Shown one piece after another: positions 1 through 8,310 of a stretch of DNA of 64,000 nt. This DNA is from Streptomyces aureoverticillatus. GTDB lineage: Bacteria > Actinomycetota > Actinomycetes > Streptomycetales > Streptomycetaceae. The translations under genes and the position numbers were made by a program. The stretch is taken from the NCBI RefSeq assembly GCF_014649395.1, contig NZ_BMSY01000001.1, positions 310,001 through 374,000 of the forward strand, given 5' to 3'. The notes beneath the pieces were generated by a model, which worked only from the letters and a program-made list of their open reading frames with translations, was not told the DNA's origin and made no database searches. Position 1 is the first letter of the stretch; every line of letters begins with the position of its first letter.

Positions 1-582
1 TCCAAGCTGGAGGACGTCGTCGGCCAGTTCGACCCGCAGAACCCGGAGCAGCTTCAGGAAGCACTCCAGCAGGGCATGTTCCAGCCGGAGGACACGGCCG
101 AGCAGAAGGCCGCCCTCGCCCGCCTGGAGACCGCTCTGGCGCTCGTCGAGGGCTGGGTGGACGCGGTCGTGCACGCTGCGGCCAAGCCGCGCCTGTCGTC
201 CGCCGACGCGCTGCGCGAGACGCTGCGCAGGCGCCGCGCCACCGGCGGCCCCGCCGAGCAGACCTTCGCGACGCTGATCGGCCTCGAGCTGCGTCCGCGC
301 CGGCTGCGGGACGCCTCGCGCCTGTGGGCCTCGCTCACGGACGCGCGCGGCGTGGACGGCCGGGACGGCCTGTGGGCCCACCCGGACATGCTCCCGACGG
401 CGTCCGACCTGGACGACCCGGACGGCTTCGTGCACCGTGAGCAGCTGGACTTTTCCGAGCTGGACAAGATGCTCGGCGAGGCCGCGGGCGGCGGCACGAC
501 GGGCAAGCCGAACCTGTCCAAGGACGACAGCGACGCCGTCGAGGACAGCAAGGACGACAGCAAGGACGACGACGGCAAGTGA
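1..582 (+). CDS. Zinc-dependent metalloprotease, DUF2342/zincin_2 family (C-terminal part, 5' end outside window)
   Basis: The reading frame is open from base 1 to the TGA at 580-582, giving 193 residues without a start, so this is the C-terminal part of a longer protein. The visible part has the alpha-helical tail of the actinobacterial DUF2342 (zincin_2) family: a helix around VEGWVDAVVHAAAKPRL, a recurring RRRRATGGPAEQTFATLIGLELRPRRLRDA segment in two halves, and a low-complexity acidic end rich in Asp, Ser and Lys. The HExxH active site must lie upstream and is not seen. Its stop overlaps the GTG of the following NUDIX gene, so the two are translationally coupled. The Mycobacterium homologue (Rv3195 region) also lies near the ABC1 kinase and whiB7. 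Family assignment rests on the tail only. Confidence 0.8.
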   Translation, partial: SKLEDVVGQFDPQNPEQLQEALQQGMFQPEDTAEQKAALARLETALALVEGWVDAVVHAAAKPRLSSADALRETLRRRRATGGPAEQTFATLIGLELRPRRLRDASRLWASLTDARGVDGRDGLWAHPDMLPTASDLDDPDGFVHREQLDFSELDKMLGEAAGGGTTGKPNLSKDDSDAVEDSKDDSKDDDGK

Positions 583-1103
583 GCCTGCACGATGACGCCG
601 TTCTCGTACTGAAGGCCTACGAGGACCAGGAAGAGTTGCGCCAGTACTACCTGGACCACCTCTCCGCGCACCCCGACGACGGCATGTGGAAGGCCTGCAC
701 GGACGGGCACCTGACCGCCAGCGCCCTGGTCGTCGACCCGTCGCGCGGGCGCGTGCTGCTCACGCTCCACAAGAAGCTGCGGATGTGGCTCCAGATGGGC
801 GGCCACTGCGAGCCGGGCGACGCCTCCCTGGCCGCGGCCGCGCTGCGTGAGGCCACCGAGGAGTCGGGCGTCCCGGGCCTGGCGCTGCTGCCCGGCGGCC
901 CGGTCCGCCTGGACCGGCACCCGATCCCGGGCCCGTGCACCCAGCACCTGGACGTGCAGTACGCCGCGCTCGCCCCGGCCGACGCGGTCGAGTCGATCAG
1001 CGAAGAATCGTTGGACCTGCGCTGGTTCGCGTACGACGAGGTGGCGGACGTCGCCGACGAGTCGGTGGTGCGCCTCGTGGAGGCGACCAGGGGGCGCCTC
1101 TAG
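579..1103 (+). CDS. NUDIX hydrolase
   Basis: A 174-residue protein starting at a GTG that overlaps the upstream stop (GTGA), which decides the start. The centre carries a NUDIX-type box, GGHCEPGDASLAAAALRE followed by ATEESGV. It keeps the REAxEESG core that binds the metal-pyrophosphate, but the spacing of the first half is one residue off the strict GX5EX7REUXEEXGU pattern, as in a common actinobacterial subfamily. A second segment, LDVQYAALAP, is typical of the beta strand after the box. Such enzymes hydrolyse a nucleoside diphosphate linked to another group; the substrate cannot be read from sequence. It ends just before a strong hairpin at 1121-1169 and converges on the AIM24 gene. Confidence 0.88.
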   Translation: MSLHDDAVLVLKAYEDQEELRQYYLDHLSAHPDDGMWKACTDGHLTASALVVDPSRGRVLLTLHKKLRMWLQMGGHCEPGDASLAAAALREATEESGVPGLALLPGGPVRLDRHPIPGPCTQHLDVQYAALAPADAVESISEESLDLRWFAYDEVADVADESVVRLVEATRGRL

Positions 1104-1120
1104 GCGCGCCCTGAAAGGGG

Positions 1121-1169
1121 GCGCGGGTTGCTGCGCGACCGGCCACAGCCAGCCCGCAGCAACCCGCGC
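1121..1169. terminator. Bidirectional terminator between convergent genes
   Basis: A perfect 15-bp inverted repeat: GCGCGGGTTGCTGCG (1121-1135) and its complement (1155-1169), with a 19-nt loop. It lies between the NUDIX stop at 1103 and the AIM24 stop at 1230, so it can end transcripts from both sides. It has no clear T-tract, as is usual in Streptomyces. Confidence 0.7.
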
Positions 1170-1171
1170 TC

Positions 1172-1214
1172 CTGTTCCGAGTCCCCGCCCAGCTCCGCTG
1201 TTCCGAGTCCCCGC
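1172..1214. repeat. 17-bp direct repeat in intergenic DNA
   Basis: CTGTTCCGAGTCCCCGC occurs at 1172-1188 and again at 1198-1214, just beyond the terminator hairpin and before the AIM24 stop. It looks like a local duplication with no evident function. Confidence 0.6.
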
Positions 1215-1229
1215 GCTGCTCCGCGCAGC

Positions 1230-1985
1230 TCAGTTCCAGACGTTGCCCTGGTTCTGCCCCCGGGCCCCCTGCTGCCCCATGCCGAACTGGGCGCGCGCTC
1301 CCTGGCCGATGTTGGCGTGCTGCGGCGGCAGCATCTCGCTGGGCTGGACGAGGGCGTACCCCTGTCCCATGAAGCTGAGCTCCCAGCCCTCGCCGGTGTT
1401 GCCGCGGCGGCGCCACACGCCCGAGGAGTGCGTCTGGGCCTGCATCTGCACCCGCAGCCCGTTGGACCAGGCGACGATCGCGTCGGCGTCGGCGTTGACG
1501 TACCGGTCCGGGGTGACCTGGAGCATCAGCGGCTGGCCCGACGTCATCAGGGCGACCTTGCCGCGGCCCGTGATGTTGAGCTGGTACTTGCCGGAGCCGG
1601 AGATGCCGTACTGGCTGTCCACGGCGATGACCTGGTGGGTCAGGGACGAGTCCATGGCGAGAACGTATGAACTGTCCACCGTCAGGCCGTCCTGGTCCAC
1701 ATCCACCAGGTGGATGTACTGCGCGAGGTTCGCGAAGTAGACGGTGCCCTGCCCGTGGCAGCGCATCAGGTCGAGGCCCTCGCCGGTGTGCGCGCGGGCG
1801 CGCTGCTGGTTCCGGCTCTGGTACTCGGCGTCGAACTCCACGAGGCCCTGGTAGGCGACCATGGCGCCCTTGCGGGCGAGCACGTCGTCGTGGCCTTCGA
1901 GGGCGACGCGCAGGAGCTGCGGGTTCTGGACGGTGTAGCGCTCCTGGCTCTGTTGCTCGGTGTGCGCGAAAAGCGGGCTCTGCAT
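1230..1985 (-). CDS. AIM24 family protein
   Basis: A 251-residue protein made almost entirely of one AIM24 domain (a beta-helix fold named after a yeast mitochondrial protein). Recognisable points are VLARKGAMVAYQGLVEFDA near residue 35, LMRCHGQGTVYFANLAQYIHLVDVD in the middle and QPSEMLPPQH at the end, matching the same blocks in its two upstream neighbours. ATG 1985 is chosen because the family N terminus starts there; an in-frame extension to 2039 would overlap the upstream gene. It is last in a three-gene operon with another AIM24 protein and a TerD-AIM24 fusion. The biochemical role of bacterial AIM24 is unknown; the TerD context suggests a stress or cell-surface role, which is inference. 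Confidence 0.9.
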   Translation of the reverse strand: MQSPLFAHTEQQSQERYTVQNPQLLRVALEGHDDVLARKGAMVAYQGLVEFDAEYQSRNQQRARAHTGEGLDLMRCHGQGTVYFANLAQYIHLVDVDQDGLTVDSSYVLAMDSSLTHQVIAVDSQYGISGSGKYQLNITGRGKVALMTSGQPLMLQVTPDRYVNADADAIVAWSNGLRVQMQAQTHSSGVWRRRGNTGEGWELSFMGQGYALVQPSEMLPPQHANIGQGARAQFGMGQQGARGQNQGNVWN

Positions 1986-2001
1986 GGTGTGTTGCTCCCC
2001 C

Positions 2002-2682
2002 TCAGCTCCGGATCCGGAGGCGGTCGGTGCTGTCCTCACTGGGCTGTACGACGACGATGCCCTCTCCGGAGAAGCCCATCTGGTAGGCCTCGCCGCTGCC
2101 GCGCCCGATCAGGGAACCGGCCCTGAAGCTGCGCTTGCCCTTGACCTTCAGGTTCGGCGACCAGGCGATCAGGGCGTCCGGGTCCACGTATGTCTCGTCG
2201 TCTCCGCGGCCGCAGTCGACGACGATCGGCGTCCCGCGCGAGGTGAGCGCCACCCAGCCCTGGCCGGAGACCTTGATGTTCCACAGGCCCTGCCCGGCGA
2301 ACTTCGCCAGGCCCTTGACCCGCTCGACGCCCCACTGGAGGCTCGCGTCGAAGGCCAGCAGGTTGGTGCCGTTCACGGAGAGCGAGTCGCCCGCCAGGTT
2401 GATGACGACGACATCCGCCCCGTAGTCCGCGAGATAGAGCAGGCCGTCTCCGGAGCACTTCATCAAGGGGGCGCCCTCGCCGGTGATCCAGTCGCGGGCG
2501 ATCTGGCGGACGGCGGGCGGGTTCGGCTCGTACTGCACGAAGCCTTCGTAGGCGACCATCGATCCCACGCGCGCGAGGAGGTCGTTTCCGGTCTGCATGG
2601 CGACCTTGACCATGTGGTGGCCGTGGTTCTCCATGCGGGCGGCGACGGGTGCCGGGGCAAAGCCCGCGAGCTGCTGGTTCAT
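2002..2682 (-). CDS. AIM24 family protein
   Basis: A 226-residue single-domain AIM24 protein, paralogous to the genes on both sides. Shared blocks are LLARVGSMVAYEGFVQYEP, LMKCSGDGLLYLADYGADVVVINL and a C-terminal IVVVQPSEDS. ATG 2682 has GGGAG a few bases upstream and lies 11 bp after the TerD-AIM24 stop, while the next AIM24 gene begins 16 bp after this stop, so the three genes form one tight transcription unit. There is no signal peptide or membrane segment, so a cytosolic or membrane-peripheral location is expected. The molecular activity is not known. Confidence 0.9.
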   Translation of the reverse strand: MNQQLAGFAPAPVAARMENHGHHMVKVAMQTGNDLLARVGSMVAYEGFVQYEPNPPAVRQIARDWITGEGAPLMKCSGDGLLYLADYGADVVVINLAGDSLSVNGTNLLAFDASLQWGVERVKGLAKFAGQGLWNIKVSGQGWVALTSRGTPIVVDCGRGDDETYVDPDALIAWSPNLKVKGKRSFRAGSLIGRGSGEAYQMGFSGEGIVVVQPSEDSTDRLRIRS

Positions 2683-2693
2683 GACGGGCTCCC

Positions 2694-4487
2694 TCAGACC
2701 TCGAACGGCTGGACGACGATGAAATTGCCGGGCGCGCCACGGAACTGGAGGTTCACGCTCTCCCCCGTGGAGCCCGCGGAGGCGTTGCCGCGCAGCCTGA
2801 CCTGGCTGGAGACGATCGCCTGTGCGGCCGCCGACCAGGCCACCACGGCGTGGCAGTCGGCGAAGGTCGTCGGCGTGACCGGCAGCACGACGGGCATGCC
2901 GTGCGTCTTCACGACGACCGTGCCGATCCCCTGGAACTGCATGACGAACAGCGCGCCACCGGGAATCCCGTGGCCTTCGATGCGGCGCACCTCGTGCTGG
3001 AGGGACTCGTCGAAGGCGAGGACGTTCTCCGCGGAGACGCAGATCGCGTCCCCCTGGAGCTCGATGGGGTGCAGATGCGTGCCTTCCTCGGCGAGGAAGA
3101 CCTGGCCGCGTCCGGAGCAGCGCATGAGCTGCATCTCCTGGCCGGTCGCGTTGCCCACGATGCGGCCCTGGAAGCCCGCGCCCTTGTAGCCGAATTCGAC
3201 CTTGCCCTGGTAGAGGACCATGCTGCCCTGGCGGGCGAGCACCGGCTGGTCGCCGACGCCCAGGTCGACGCGGACCAGCTTCTCGTTCTGCTGCGTCCAG
3301 CGCTGGCCCGTGGCCGCCTCGCGGTACTTCTGGAGCGCGGCGGCGACGCCGGCGCCCTGCGGGACTCCGCCCGCGGCACCCGCGAACGGGGCCGGTGCCT
3401 GGCCGGGGATCTGCCCGGGGGCGGGGGCCTGCGGCTGCTGGCCGTAGCCGGGGGGCAGGGGCGCCGAGGGCTGCTGCTGGCCGTAGCCGGGCGGCGGCGG
3501 TGCGGAGGGCTGGCCGTAGCCGGGCGGCAGGGGCGCGGACGGCTGCTGGCCGTAGCCCGGCGGCGGGGGCGGCGACTGGCCGAACTGCGGCTGCTGCGGG
3601 GGCTGCTGGCCGGGCTGGCCGTGGGGCTGGCCCTGCGGCTGCGCGCCCGGCTGGCCGGGCGGCGTCGGGGCCGACGGCGGCGGCACGGTGCCGCCCGGCG
3701 GGTTCATCGGCGCGACGATGGTCTGGGCGGCGTGCACCGAGGGGTCGGCGGGGGCCGGGGCGGGCGGCGGAGTGCCACCCCCAGGGGGCGCGAACTGCTG
3801 CGCGGGCACGGGGTCCGGGGCGGGCGCCGGGGACGGCACGGGAGCCGGGGACGGCGTCGCGGGGGCCGCGGGCGCGCCGAACGCGGGCGGGGCCCCGGCA
3901 GCGGCGGGCGGCGGCGCGAAGCCGGGTGCCGCCTGCGGCTCCGGAGCAGCGGGCTCCTCCTCGGCGACCTCTCCGCCGAAGTTCCTGATCAGCGCGTCGA
4001 GCCCGCCGTCGAAGCCCTGCCCGACGGCGGCGAAGCGCCACACGTCTTTCAGGTAGAAGTCGCCCAGCATCAGGGCGCGCTCGGTGGAGAACTCCGTACC
4101 GGAGAACGAGTACCGGGCCACTTCCTCGCCGCCGGCCACGATCCGGATGTAGCCGGAGGCGATCTGCGACATCTGTCCGGCGCCGTCGATCGCGGCGGTG
4201 AACGACAGCTTCTGGATCTGCGGCGGAATGCGGTCCAGCGTGACGCGGAAGGACTCGTTGTCGCCGGCCTGGGCGCCCAGGAGCTGCAGCGACTCCTCCG
4301 GGGACTTCGGCTGGTTGAAGAAGATGAAGTAACGGTCGTCCGAGAGCCGCTCGCTCGCGTCGAGGCCGAAGCAGCCGATGTCGAAGCTCACCCCGGGGGC
4401 AGCGATGTGCACGCCTACGTACAGATCGGTACCCGCGGTGAGGTCACTGATCCTGGCCTTGTGGCCGCGTTGGAATTCCCTGGCCAT
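2694..4487 (-). CDS. TerD domain protein fused to a C-terminal AIM24 domain
   Basis: A 597-residue protein in three parts. Residues 1-180 are a TerD domain (calcium-binding beta sandwich of the tellurite-resistance/stress family), with TDLYVGVHIAAPGVSFDIG, SDDRYFIFFNQPKSPE and VARYSFSGTEFSTERALMLG. Residues about 190-385 are a Pro/Gln/Ala-rich linker with repeats of the form PPGYGQQPSAP. Residues about 400-597 are an AIM24 domain (LARQGSMVLYQGKVEFGYKG, LMRCSGRGQVFLAEEGTHLH, NFIVVQPFEV). Typical TerD proteins are about 190 residues, so the length comes from the linker and the second domain. It heads an operon with two stand-alone AIM24 genes, implying that the AIM24 domains assemble together. 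Ter proteins are linked to stress response and development in Streptomyces; the exact role here is unknown. Confidence 0.9.
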   Translation of the reverse strand: MAREFQRGHKARISDLTAGTDLYVGVHIAAPGVSFDIGCFGLDASERLSDDRYFIFFNQPKSPEESLQLLGAQAGDNESFRVTLDRIPPQIQKLSFTAAIDGAGQMSQIASGYIRIVAGGEEVARYSFSGTEFSTERALMLGDFYLKDVWRFAAVGQGFDGGLDALIRNFGGEVAEEEPAAPEPQAAPGFAPPPAAAGAPPAFGAPAAPATPSPAPVPSPAPAPDPVPAQQFAPPGGGTPPPAPAPADPSVHAAQTIVAPMNPPGGTVPPPSAPTPPGQPGAQPQGQPHGQPGQQPPQQPQFGQSPPPPPGYGQQPSAPLPPGYGQPSAPPPPGYGQQQPSAPLPPGYGQQPQAPAPGQIPGQAPAPFAGAAGGVPQGAGVAAALQKYREAATGQRWTQQNEKLVRVDLGVGDQPVLARQGSMVLYQGKVEFGYKGAGFQGRIVGNATGQEMQLMRCSGRGQVFLAEEGTHLHPIELQGDAICVSAENVLAFDESLQHEVRRIEGHGIPGGALFVMQFQGIGTVVVKTHGMPVVLPVTPTTFADCHAVVAWSAAAQAIVSSQVRLRGNASAGSTGESVNLQFRGAPGNFIVVQPFEV

Positions 4488-4603
4488 ACGTAACGACCGT
4501 CCCCCATCCCGAATGTGAATGCGTCGCGCCAGGCTAACCGCTCAGTCCGACAACGAACCAAGTCGGTACAGAGCCGGTACACAACGCGCGCACCGGGCGC
4601 CTG

Positions 4604-5200
4604 TCATTCCTCCCGGGCGGCCGGGAGATGCGGCAGCCGGTCCGCCGCGACCACCCCTTCGAGGTAGCCACGAGCCCGCTCGGTACGCGGATACGCCTCG
4701 AGCAGGCGCCAGAAGCGCGGCCCGTGACCGGGCACGAGGAGGTGCGCGAGTTCATGGAGCAGGACGTAGTCCACCACGTACTCGGGCATGCCCTGCAGCC
4801 GGTGCGAGAGCCGGATGCTGCCCTCCGAGGGTGTGCACGAGCCCCACCGGGTGTTCTGGTTCGTAACCCAGCGAACGGACGTGGGTCGTGCCCGGCCGTC
4901 GAAGAACTGCTCGGACAACCGCTGGGCCCGCTCGGACAGTTCGCTGTCGCCCAGCACGCGTTTGCTTTCCTGGGCCGCCAGCTTGTCCAGCATGACGTTC
5001 ACCCAGCGCTGTTCCTCCGCCTCGGACATGCGGGCCGGGATGAGGACGACGGTGCGGTCACCCTCCCGGTACGCCGAGACCGTTCTGCGGCGGCGGGCGC
5101 TCCTTCGCACCTCGACCGCGCTCACCGCCGAGCCGGGTGACGGCGGGCTGGTCGCGCTGCGCTGGGGGCCTGTGGCGCGGTGCAGTGGGTCGGCGGGCAC
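4604..5200 (-). CDS. YgjP/M48-type zinc metallopeptidase
   Basis: A 198-residue protein with the zincin motif HELAHLLVPGHGPRFWRLLEAYP: HELAH supplies two zinc ligands and the catalytic Glu, and the downstream HGPRFW His supplies the third, as in the YgjP (DUF45) and WLM-like families. The preceding NQNTRWGSCTPSEGSIRLSHRL block is characteristic of YgjP-type proteins. There is no signal peptide, so it is probably cytosolic. GTG 5200 has GAGG upstream. It points away from the ThiF-like gene, sharing a 176-bp intergenic region that holds the bipartite element at 5280-5314. Its protein substrate is unknown. Confidence 0.88.
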   Translation of the reverse strand: MPADPLHRATGPQRSATSPPSPGSAVSAVEVRRSARRRRTVSAYREGDRTVVLIPARMSEAEEQRWVNVMLDKLAAQESKRVLGDSELSERAQRLSEQFFDGRARPTSVRWVTNQNTRWGSCTPSEGSIRLSHRLQGMPEYVVDYVLLHELAHLLVPGHGPRFWRLLEAYPRTERARGYLEGVVAADRLPHLPAAREE

Positions 5201-5279
5201 GCCTCGACGTTACCCGCTTGGCGTGGGGGAAGTCCCGCCTCCGGGACGGTTCGGTCCCGATCCACTCCCCATGCGATCG

Positions 5280-5314
5280 ATTAGTACGACAAGTATCCGC
5301 CGCCTGTGGACAAC
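5280..5314 (+). promoter_or_regulatory. Bipartite element ATTAGTACGAC-N13-CTGTGGACAAC, copy 1
   Basis: ATTAGTACGAC at 5280-5290, 13 unrelated bases, then CTGTGGACAAC at 5304-5314. The second half contains TGTGGACAA, the complement of the Streptomyces DnaA-box consensus TTGTCCACA. The element ends 62 bases before the ThiF-like start. An identical arrangement with the same 13-bp spacing lies before uvrD2 (11933-11967, minus strand). The matching 22 bases at fixed spacing are seen directly; a regulatory role is inferred. Confidence 0.6.
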
Positions 5315-5376
5315 TCTGCGCACGCCTCCGAACGGCCGGGCATTCTGGCAGCGCTGACACGAAACGGGGGCCGACC

Positions 5377-6513
5377 ATGCATCCGATCCTGAAGCCGGCG
5401 CTGCGCCGGGGCTGGCGCGATCTGAACACCGTCCAATTCGGGGTGACGCGGGCCCACGCCCGCGTCCTCGGCCCGGTCGACACGGCGACGGGCAGCTTCC
5501 TCACACTCCTCGACGGCACCCGCGGGCTGCCGCTGCTGCGCGAGGAAGGAAAGCGCATGGGCCTGCCCGACGGCCATGTGGACCGGCTCCTGCACCGGCT
5601 GGCCCGGGCGGGACTTCTCGACGACACGACGGGCGGGGGCACGGCGGCCGACGCCCTGCGGTGCCGCCCGGAGGTCATGGACCGGCTGCGCCCGGACCTC
5701 GCCGCCTTGTCGGCCGTCACCCCGGAGCCGAGCCAAGGCATCCGGAAGCTGGCCGCGCGGAGGGCCGCCCGCGTGCGCGTCCAGGGCACGGGCAGGGTGG
5801 GGGCGGTCGTCGCCTCGGTCCTGTCCGGTGCCGGCGTCGGCCAGGTCGAGGTGATGGACGGCGGCTGCGTCGAGCCGTGGGACGTCGCTCCGGGCGGGCT
5901 GCCGCCCGAGTCGGTCGGGCAGCGCAGGGACGCCGCCGCGAGAACGGCCGTGCGGCGCGCGGCACCGGGCCGCCCGCCGCGGCATCCCGAGGACCGGGGC
6001 GACGGCGAGCGCCCGCTGTCCCTGATCGTCCTCGCCCCGCGCGACGGCCTGGACGCCTTCGCCCCCGACCCGACCGCCGCCGAACCCCTGATCGCGGCCG
6101 GGACCCCGCATCTGTACGCGGGTGTGATCGAAGGCACAGGGGTGGTCGGGCCGCTGGTCCTGCCCGGCGCGACCGCCTGCGCCGGGTGCCTCGCCCTGGA
6201 CCGAGCGGACGCGGACGCGGCCTGGCCGCGCATGCTGGCCCAGTGGCGCTCGGGCGGTCGGCGCCAGGTTCCGGCCTGTGACCTGGCTCTGGCGACCACG
6301 GTCGCCGGGCTTGCCGCGGCGCACACCCTGGCCTTTCTGGACGGGGCGGAGCCGACTCTCGCGGGGGTGCGGTGGGAGGTCCCGGCCCCGGGGTTGACCT
6401 GGCACCGGCGCCGCGAGCGGGCGCACGCCTCCTGCCCCTGTGGGGCAAGTGAGCAAGTTAAAGGGGAGCGCACCTCCGTGGATCGAGAGCCGCACGACAC
6501 AATGGCCGGGTAA
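5377..6513 (+). CDS. ThiF/E1-like adenylyltransferase family protein
   Basis: A 378-residue protein. An N-terminal winged-helix-like part (about 1-120) precedes a Rossmann segment, RVQGTGRVGAVVASVLSGAG (about 130-150), which is the nucleotide-binding start of ThiF/E1 proteins. Two Cys pairs, CAGC and CPCG, sit where ThiF proteins bind structural zinc. It is clearly divergent: the usual Arg finger and catalytic region are hard to recognise. ATG 5377 with GGGGG upstream was chosen; the frame is open further upstream but would run into the divergent peptidase gene. It is followed closely by the ABC1 kinase gene. It could activate a small protein or peptide C terminus, but no partner is visible here. 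Confidence 0.78.
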   Translation: MHPILKPALRRGWRDLNTVQFGVTRAHARVLGPVDTATGSFLTLLDGTRGLPLLREEGKRMGLPDGHVDRLLHRLARAGLLDDTTGGGTAADALRCRPEVMDRLRPDLAALSAVTPEPSQGIRKLAARRAARVRVQGTGRVGAVVASVLSGAGVGQVEVMDGGCVEPWDVAPGGLPPESVGQRRDAAARTAVRRAAPGRPPRHPEDRGDGERPLSLIVLAPRDGLDAFAPDPTAAEPLIAAGTPHLYAGVIEGTGVVGPLVLPGATACAGCLALDRADADAAWPRMLAQWRSGGRRQVPACDLALATTVAGLAAAHTLAFLDGAEPTLAGVRWEVPAPGLTWHRRRERAHASCPCGASEQVKGERTSVDREPHDTMAG

Positions 6514-6554
6514 CCGCCTGAAAGGGCGCGGCTGTCTGGGATTTGGAGGGGCGC

Positions 6555-7937
6555 ATGTCTGATCTTCCCCGGAAGGCGGTAACCCGTACCGCCAAACTGG
6601 CCGCGCTGCCACTCGGCTTCGCGGGCCGCGCGACCTGGGGGCTCGGCAAACGCATCGGCGGGAAGTCGGCGGAGATCGTCGGCCGAGAGCTGCAACAGCG
6701 CACGGCGGAGCAGCTGTTCAAGGTGCTCGGCGAGCTGAAGGGCGGCGCCATGAAGTTCGGGCAGGCCCTCTCGGTCTTCGAGTCGGCCCTGCCGGAAGAG
6801 GTCGCCGGGCCCTACCGCGCGGCGTTGACGAAGCTTCAGGAGGCGGCGCCGCCGATGCCGACCCGCACCGTGCACGCGGTGCTCGAGGAGCGGCTGGGCA
6901 CGGACTGGCGCGAGCTGTTCCTGGAGTTCGAGGACAAGCCCGCGGCCGCGGCCTCGATCGGCCAGGTGCACCGCGCGGTGTGGGAGGACGGGCGCGACGT
7001 CGCGGTGAAGGTGCAGTATCCGGGCGCGGGCGAGGCGCTGCTCTCGGACCTGAATCAACTGAGCCGCTTCGCCCGGGTCCTCGGGCCGCTGATCCCGGGC
7101 ATGGACGTCAAGCCGCTCATCGCCGAGCTGCGCGACCGCGTCTCCGAGGAGCTGGACTACGCGCTTGAGGCGCAGGCCCAGCGCGCCCACGCCGAGGAGT
7201 TCGCGAACGACCCGGATGTCGTGGTGCCGGCCGTGGTCCACCAGAGCGAGCAGATCCTGGTGACGGAGTGGATGGACGGGGTGCCGCTGTCGGAGGTGAT
7301 CGCGGAGGGGACGCAGGAGCAGCGGGACCGTGCGGGACAGCTCCTGACCCGCTTCCTCTTCTCAGGCCCGGCGCGCACGGGCCTGCTGCACGCCGACCCC
7401 CATCCGGGCAACTTCCGCCTGCTGCCCGGCGACAAGGACGAATGGCGCCTCGGCGTCCTGGACTTCGGCACGGTGGACCGGCTGCCCGGCGGGCTGCCCC
7501 CGACGATCGGCGACTCGCTGCGCCTGACCGTGGAGGGCGAAGCGGACGCGGTCTACGACATGTTGTGCGAGGAGGGCTTCGTCAAGGAGACGGTCGACCT
7601 GGAGCCGGAGGCCGTCCTCGACTATCTGCTGCCGATCATCGAGCCCGCCGTGGCCGACGAGTTCACCTTCACCCGCGGCTGGATGCGCAGCCAGGCGGCG
7701 CGCGTGGCCGACCCGCGCTCTCCCGCCTACCAGTTGGGCAAGCGTCTGAACCTCCCGCCGTCGTATCTCCTGATCCACCGCGTCACTCTGAGCACCATCG
7801 GCGTCCTGTGCCAGCTGGGTGCGACGGTGCGCATGCGCGAGGAACTGGAGGAGTGGCTGCCGGGGTTCGTTGCGGAGGACGCCGAGGACGCGATCGAGGA
7901 AGAGGGCGACCTGGAAGAAGCGGCAGTCGAGGCGTGA
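6555..7937 (+). CDS. ABC1/UbiB (AarF) family kinase-like protein
   Basis: A 460-residue protein with the UbiB family signatures in order: the KxGQ motif in GGAMKFGQALSVFESALPEE, the Ala-rich loop AAAASIGQVHRA that replaces the kinase glycine loop, the VAVKVQYPG lysine, the catalytic loop GLLHADPHPGNFRLL and the metal-binding LGVLDFGTVDRLP. UbiB proteins are atypical kinase-fold ATPases that support isoprenoid-quinone or lipid metabolism. ATG 6555 is preceded by GGAGGGG; an in-frame TTG 12 bases upstream lies in front of this site and is unlikely. The M. tuberculosis homologue Rv3197 is also next to whiB7. The C terminus is acidic. Confidence 0.9.
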   Translation: MSDLPRKAVTRTAKLAALPLGFAGRATWGLGKRIGGKSAEIVGRELQQRTAEQLFKVLGELKGGAMKFGQALSVFESALPEEVAGPYRAALTKLQEAAPPMPTRTVHAVLEERLGTDWRELFLEFEDKPAAAASIGQVHRAVWEDGRDVAVKVQYPGAGEALLSDLNQLSRFARVLGPLIPGMDVKPLIAELRDRVSEELDYALEAQAQRAHAEEFANDPDVVVPAVVHQSEQILVTEWMDGVPLSEVIAEGTQEQRDRAGQLLTRFLFSGPARTGLLHADPHPGNFRLLPGDKDEWRLGVLDFGTVDRLPGGLPPTIGDSLRLTVEGEADAVYDMLCEEGFVKETVDLEPEAVLDYLLPIIEPAVADEFTFTRGWMRSQAARVADPRSPAYQLGKRLNLPPSYLLIHRVTLSTIGVLCQLGATVRMREELEEWLPGFVAEDAEDAIEEEGDLEEAAVEA

Positions 7938-7965
7938 CGGTGCGCCTGCCCGGTGGCAGGGCCGG

Positions 7966-8157
7966 TCACCACCAGGAGGAGTCGAGGCGGCCTTCGATCG
8001 CTCGGATGTTGTCCCGGGCGCAGGCTTCGCAGAAGTAGTGCCGGACGCCGTTCTCGACGGAGCAGGTCCAGGTCGGGGGCCGGCCTTCGGCGACCGTGCC
8101 GCAGCGGGAGCACACGAGGCTCTTGGCGTCCGCAGGTTCAGGAGGCTGCTGGTCCAC
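7966..8157 (-). CDS. Small zinc-ribbon protein
   Basis: A 63-residue protein with CSRC near residue 16, a lone Cys in TWTCSVENG and CEAC near residue 43, a spacing that fits a zinc ribbon or treble-clef knuckle. It starts at GTG 8157. Codon use matches the neighbours, and it sits between the ABC1 kinase (convergent) and the wblC operon terminator at 8204-8239. No enzymatic domain is present; a nucleic-acid or protein-binding role is possible. Confidence 0.8.
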   Translation of the reverse strand: MDQQPPEPADAKSLVCSRCGTVAEGRPPTWTCSVENGVRHYFCEACARDNIRAIEGRLDSSWW

Positions 8158-8203
8158 CCGGCGACCTTATCGCCGCCGCCGGAGTATCGGTGGGCACAAC
8201 GCA

Positions 8204-8239
8204 CCGCGGGGGCCGGTCCGTTCGGACCGGCCCCCGCGG
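8204..8239 (-). terminator. Terminator downstream of the wblC operon
   Basis: A perfect 17-bp inverted repeat: CCGCGGGGGCCGGTCCG (8204-8220), a 2-nt loop and its complement (8223-8239). It lies 70 bp past the stop of the wblC-coupled gene and separates it from the zinc-ribbon gene. Confidence 0.7.
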
Positions 8240-8310
8240 GGTACTGCCAGTGAAGCTCGTGGGAGCTTCCGTGAGGTGCGTGTGCCCTGTGTCTCGCGAG
8301 TGCCGCGTGA

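Noticed and set aside
1230..4487. The TerD operon as part of a full tellurite/Ter phage-defence island
   Set aside because: No TerC, TerB, TerY, ATP-grasp or helicase genes of such islands are nearby; only AIM24 partners are present.
5377..6513. ThiF-like protein as the cyclodehydratase partner of a RiPP cluster
   Set aside because: No precursor peptide, YcaO or protease gene of a RiPP pathway is seen next to it; the neighbour is an ABC1 kinase.
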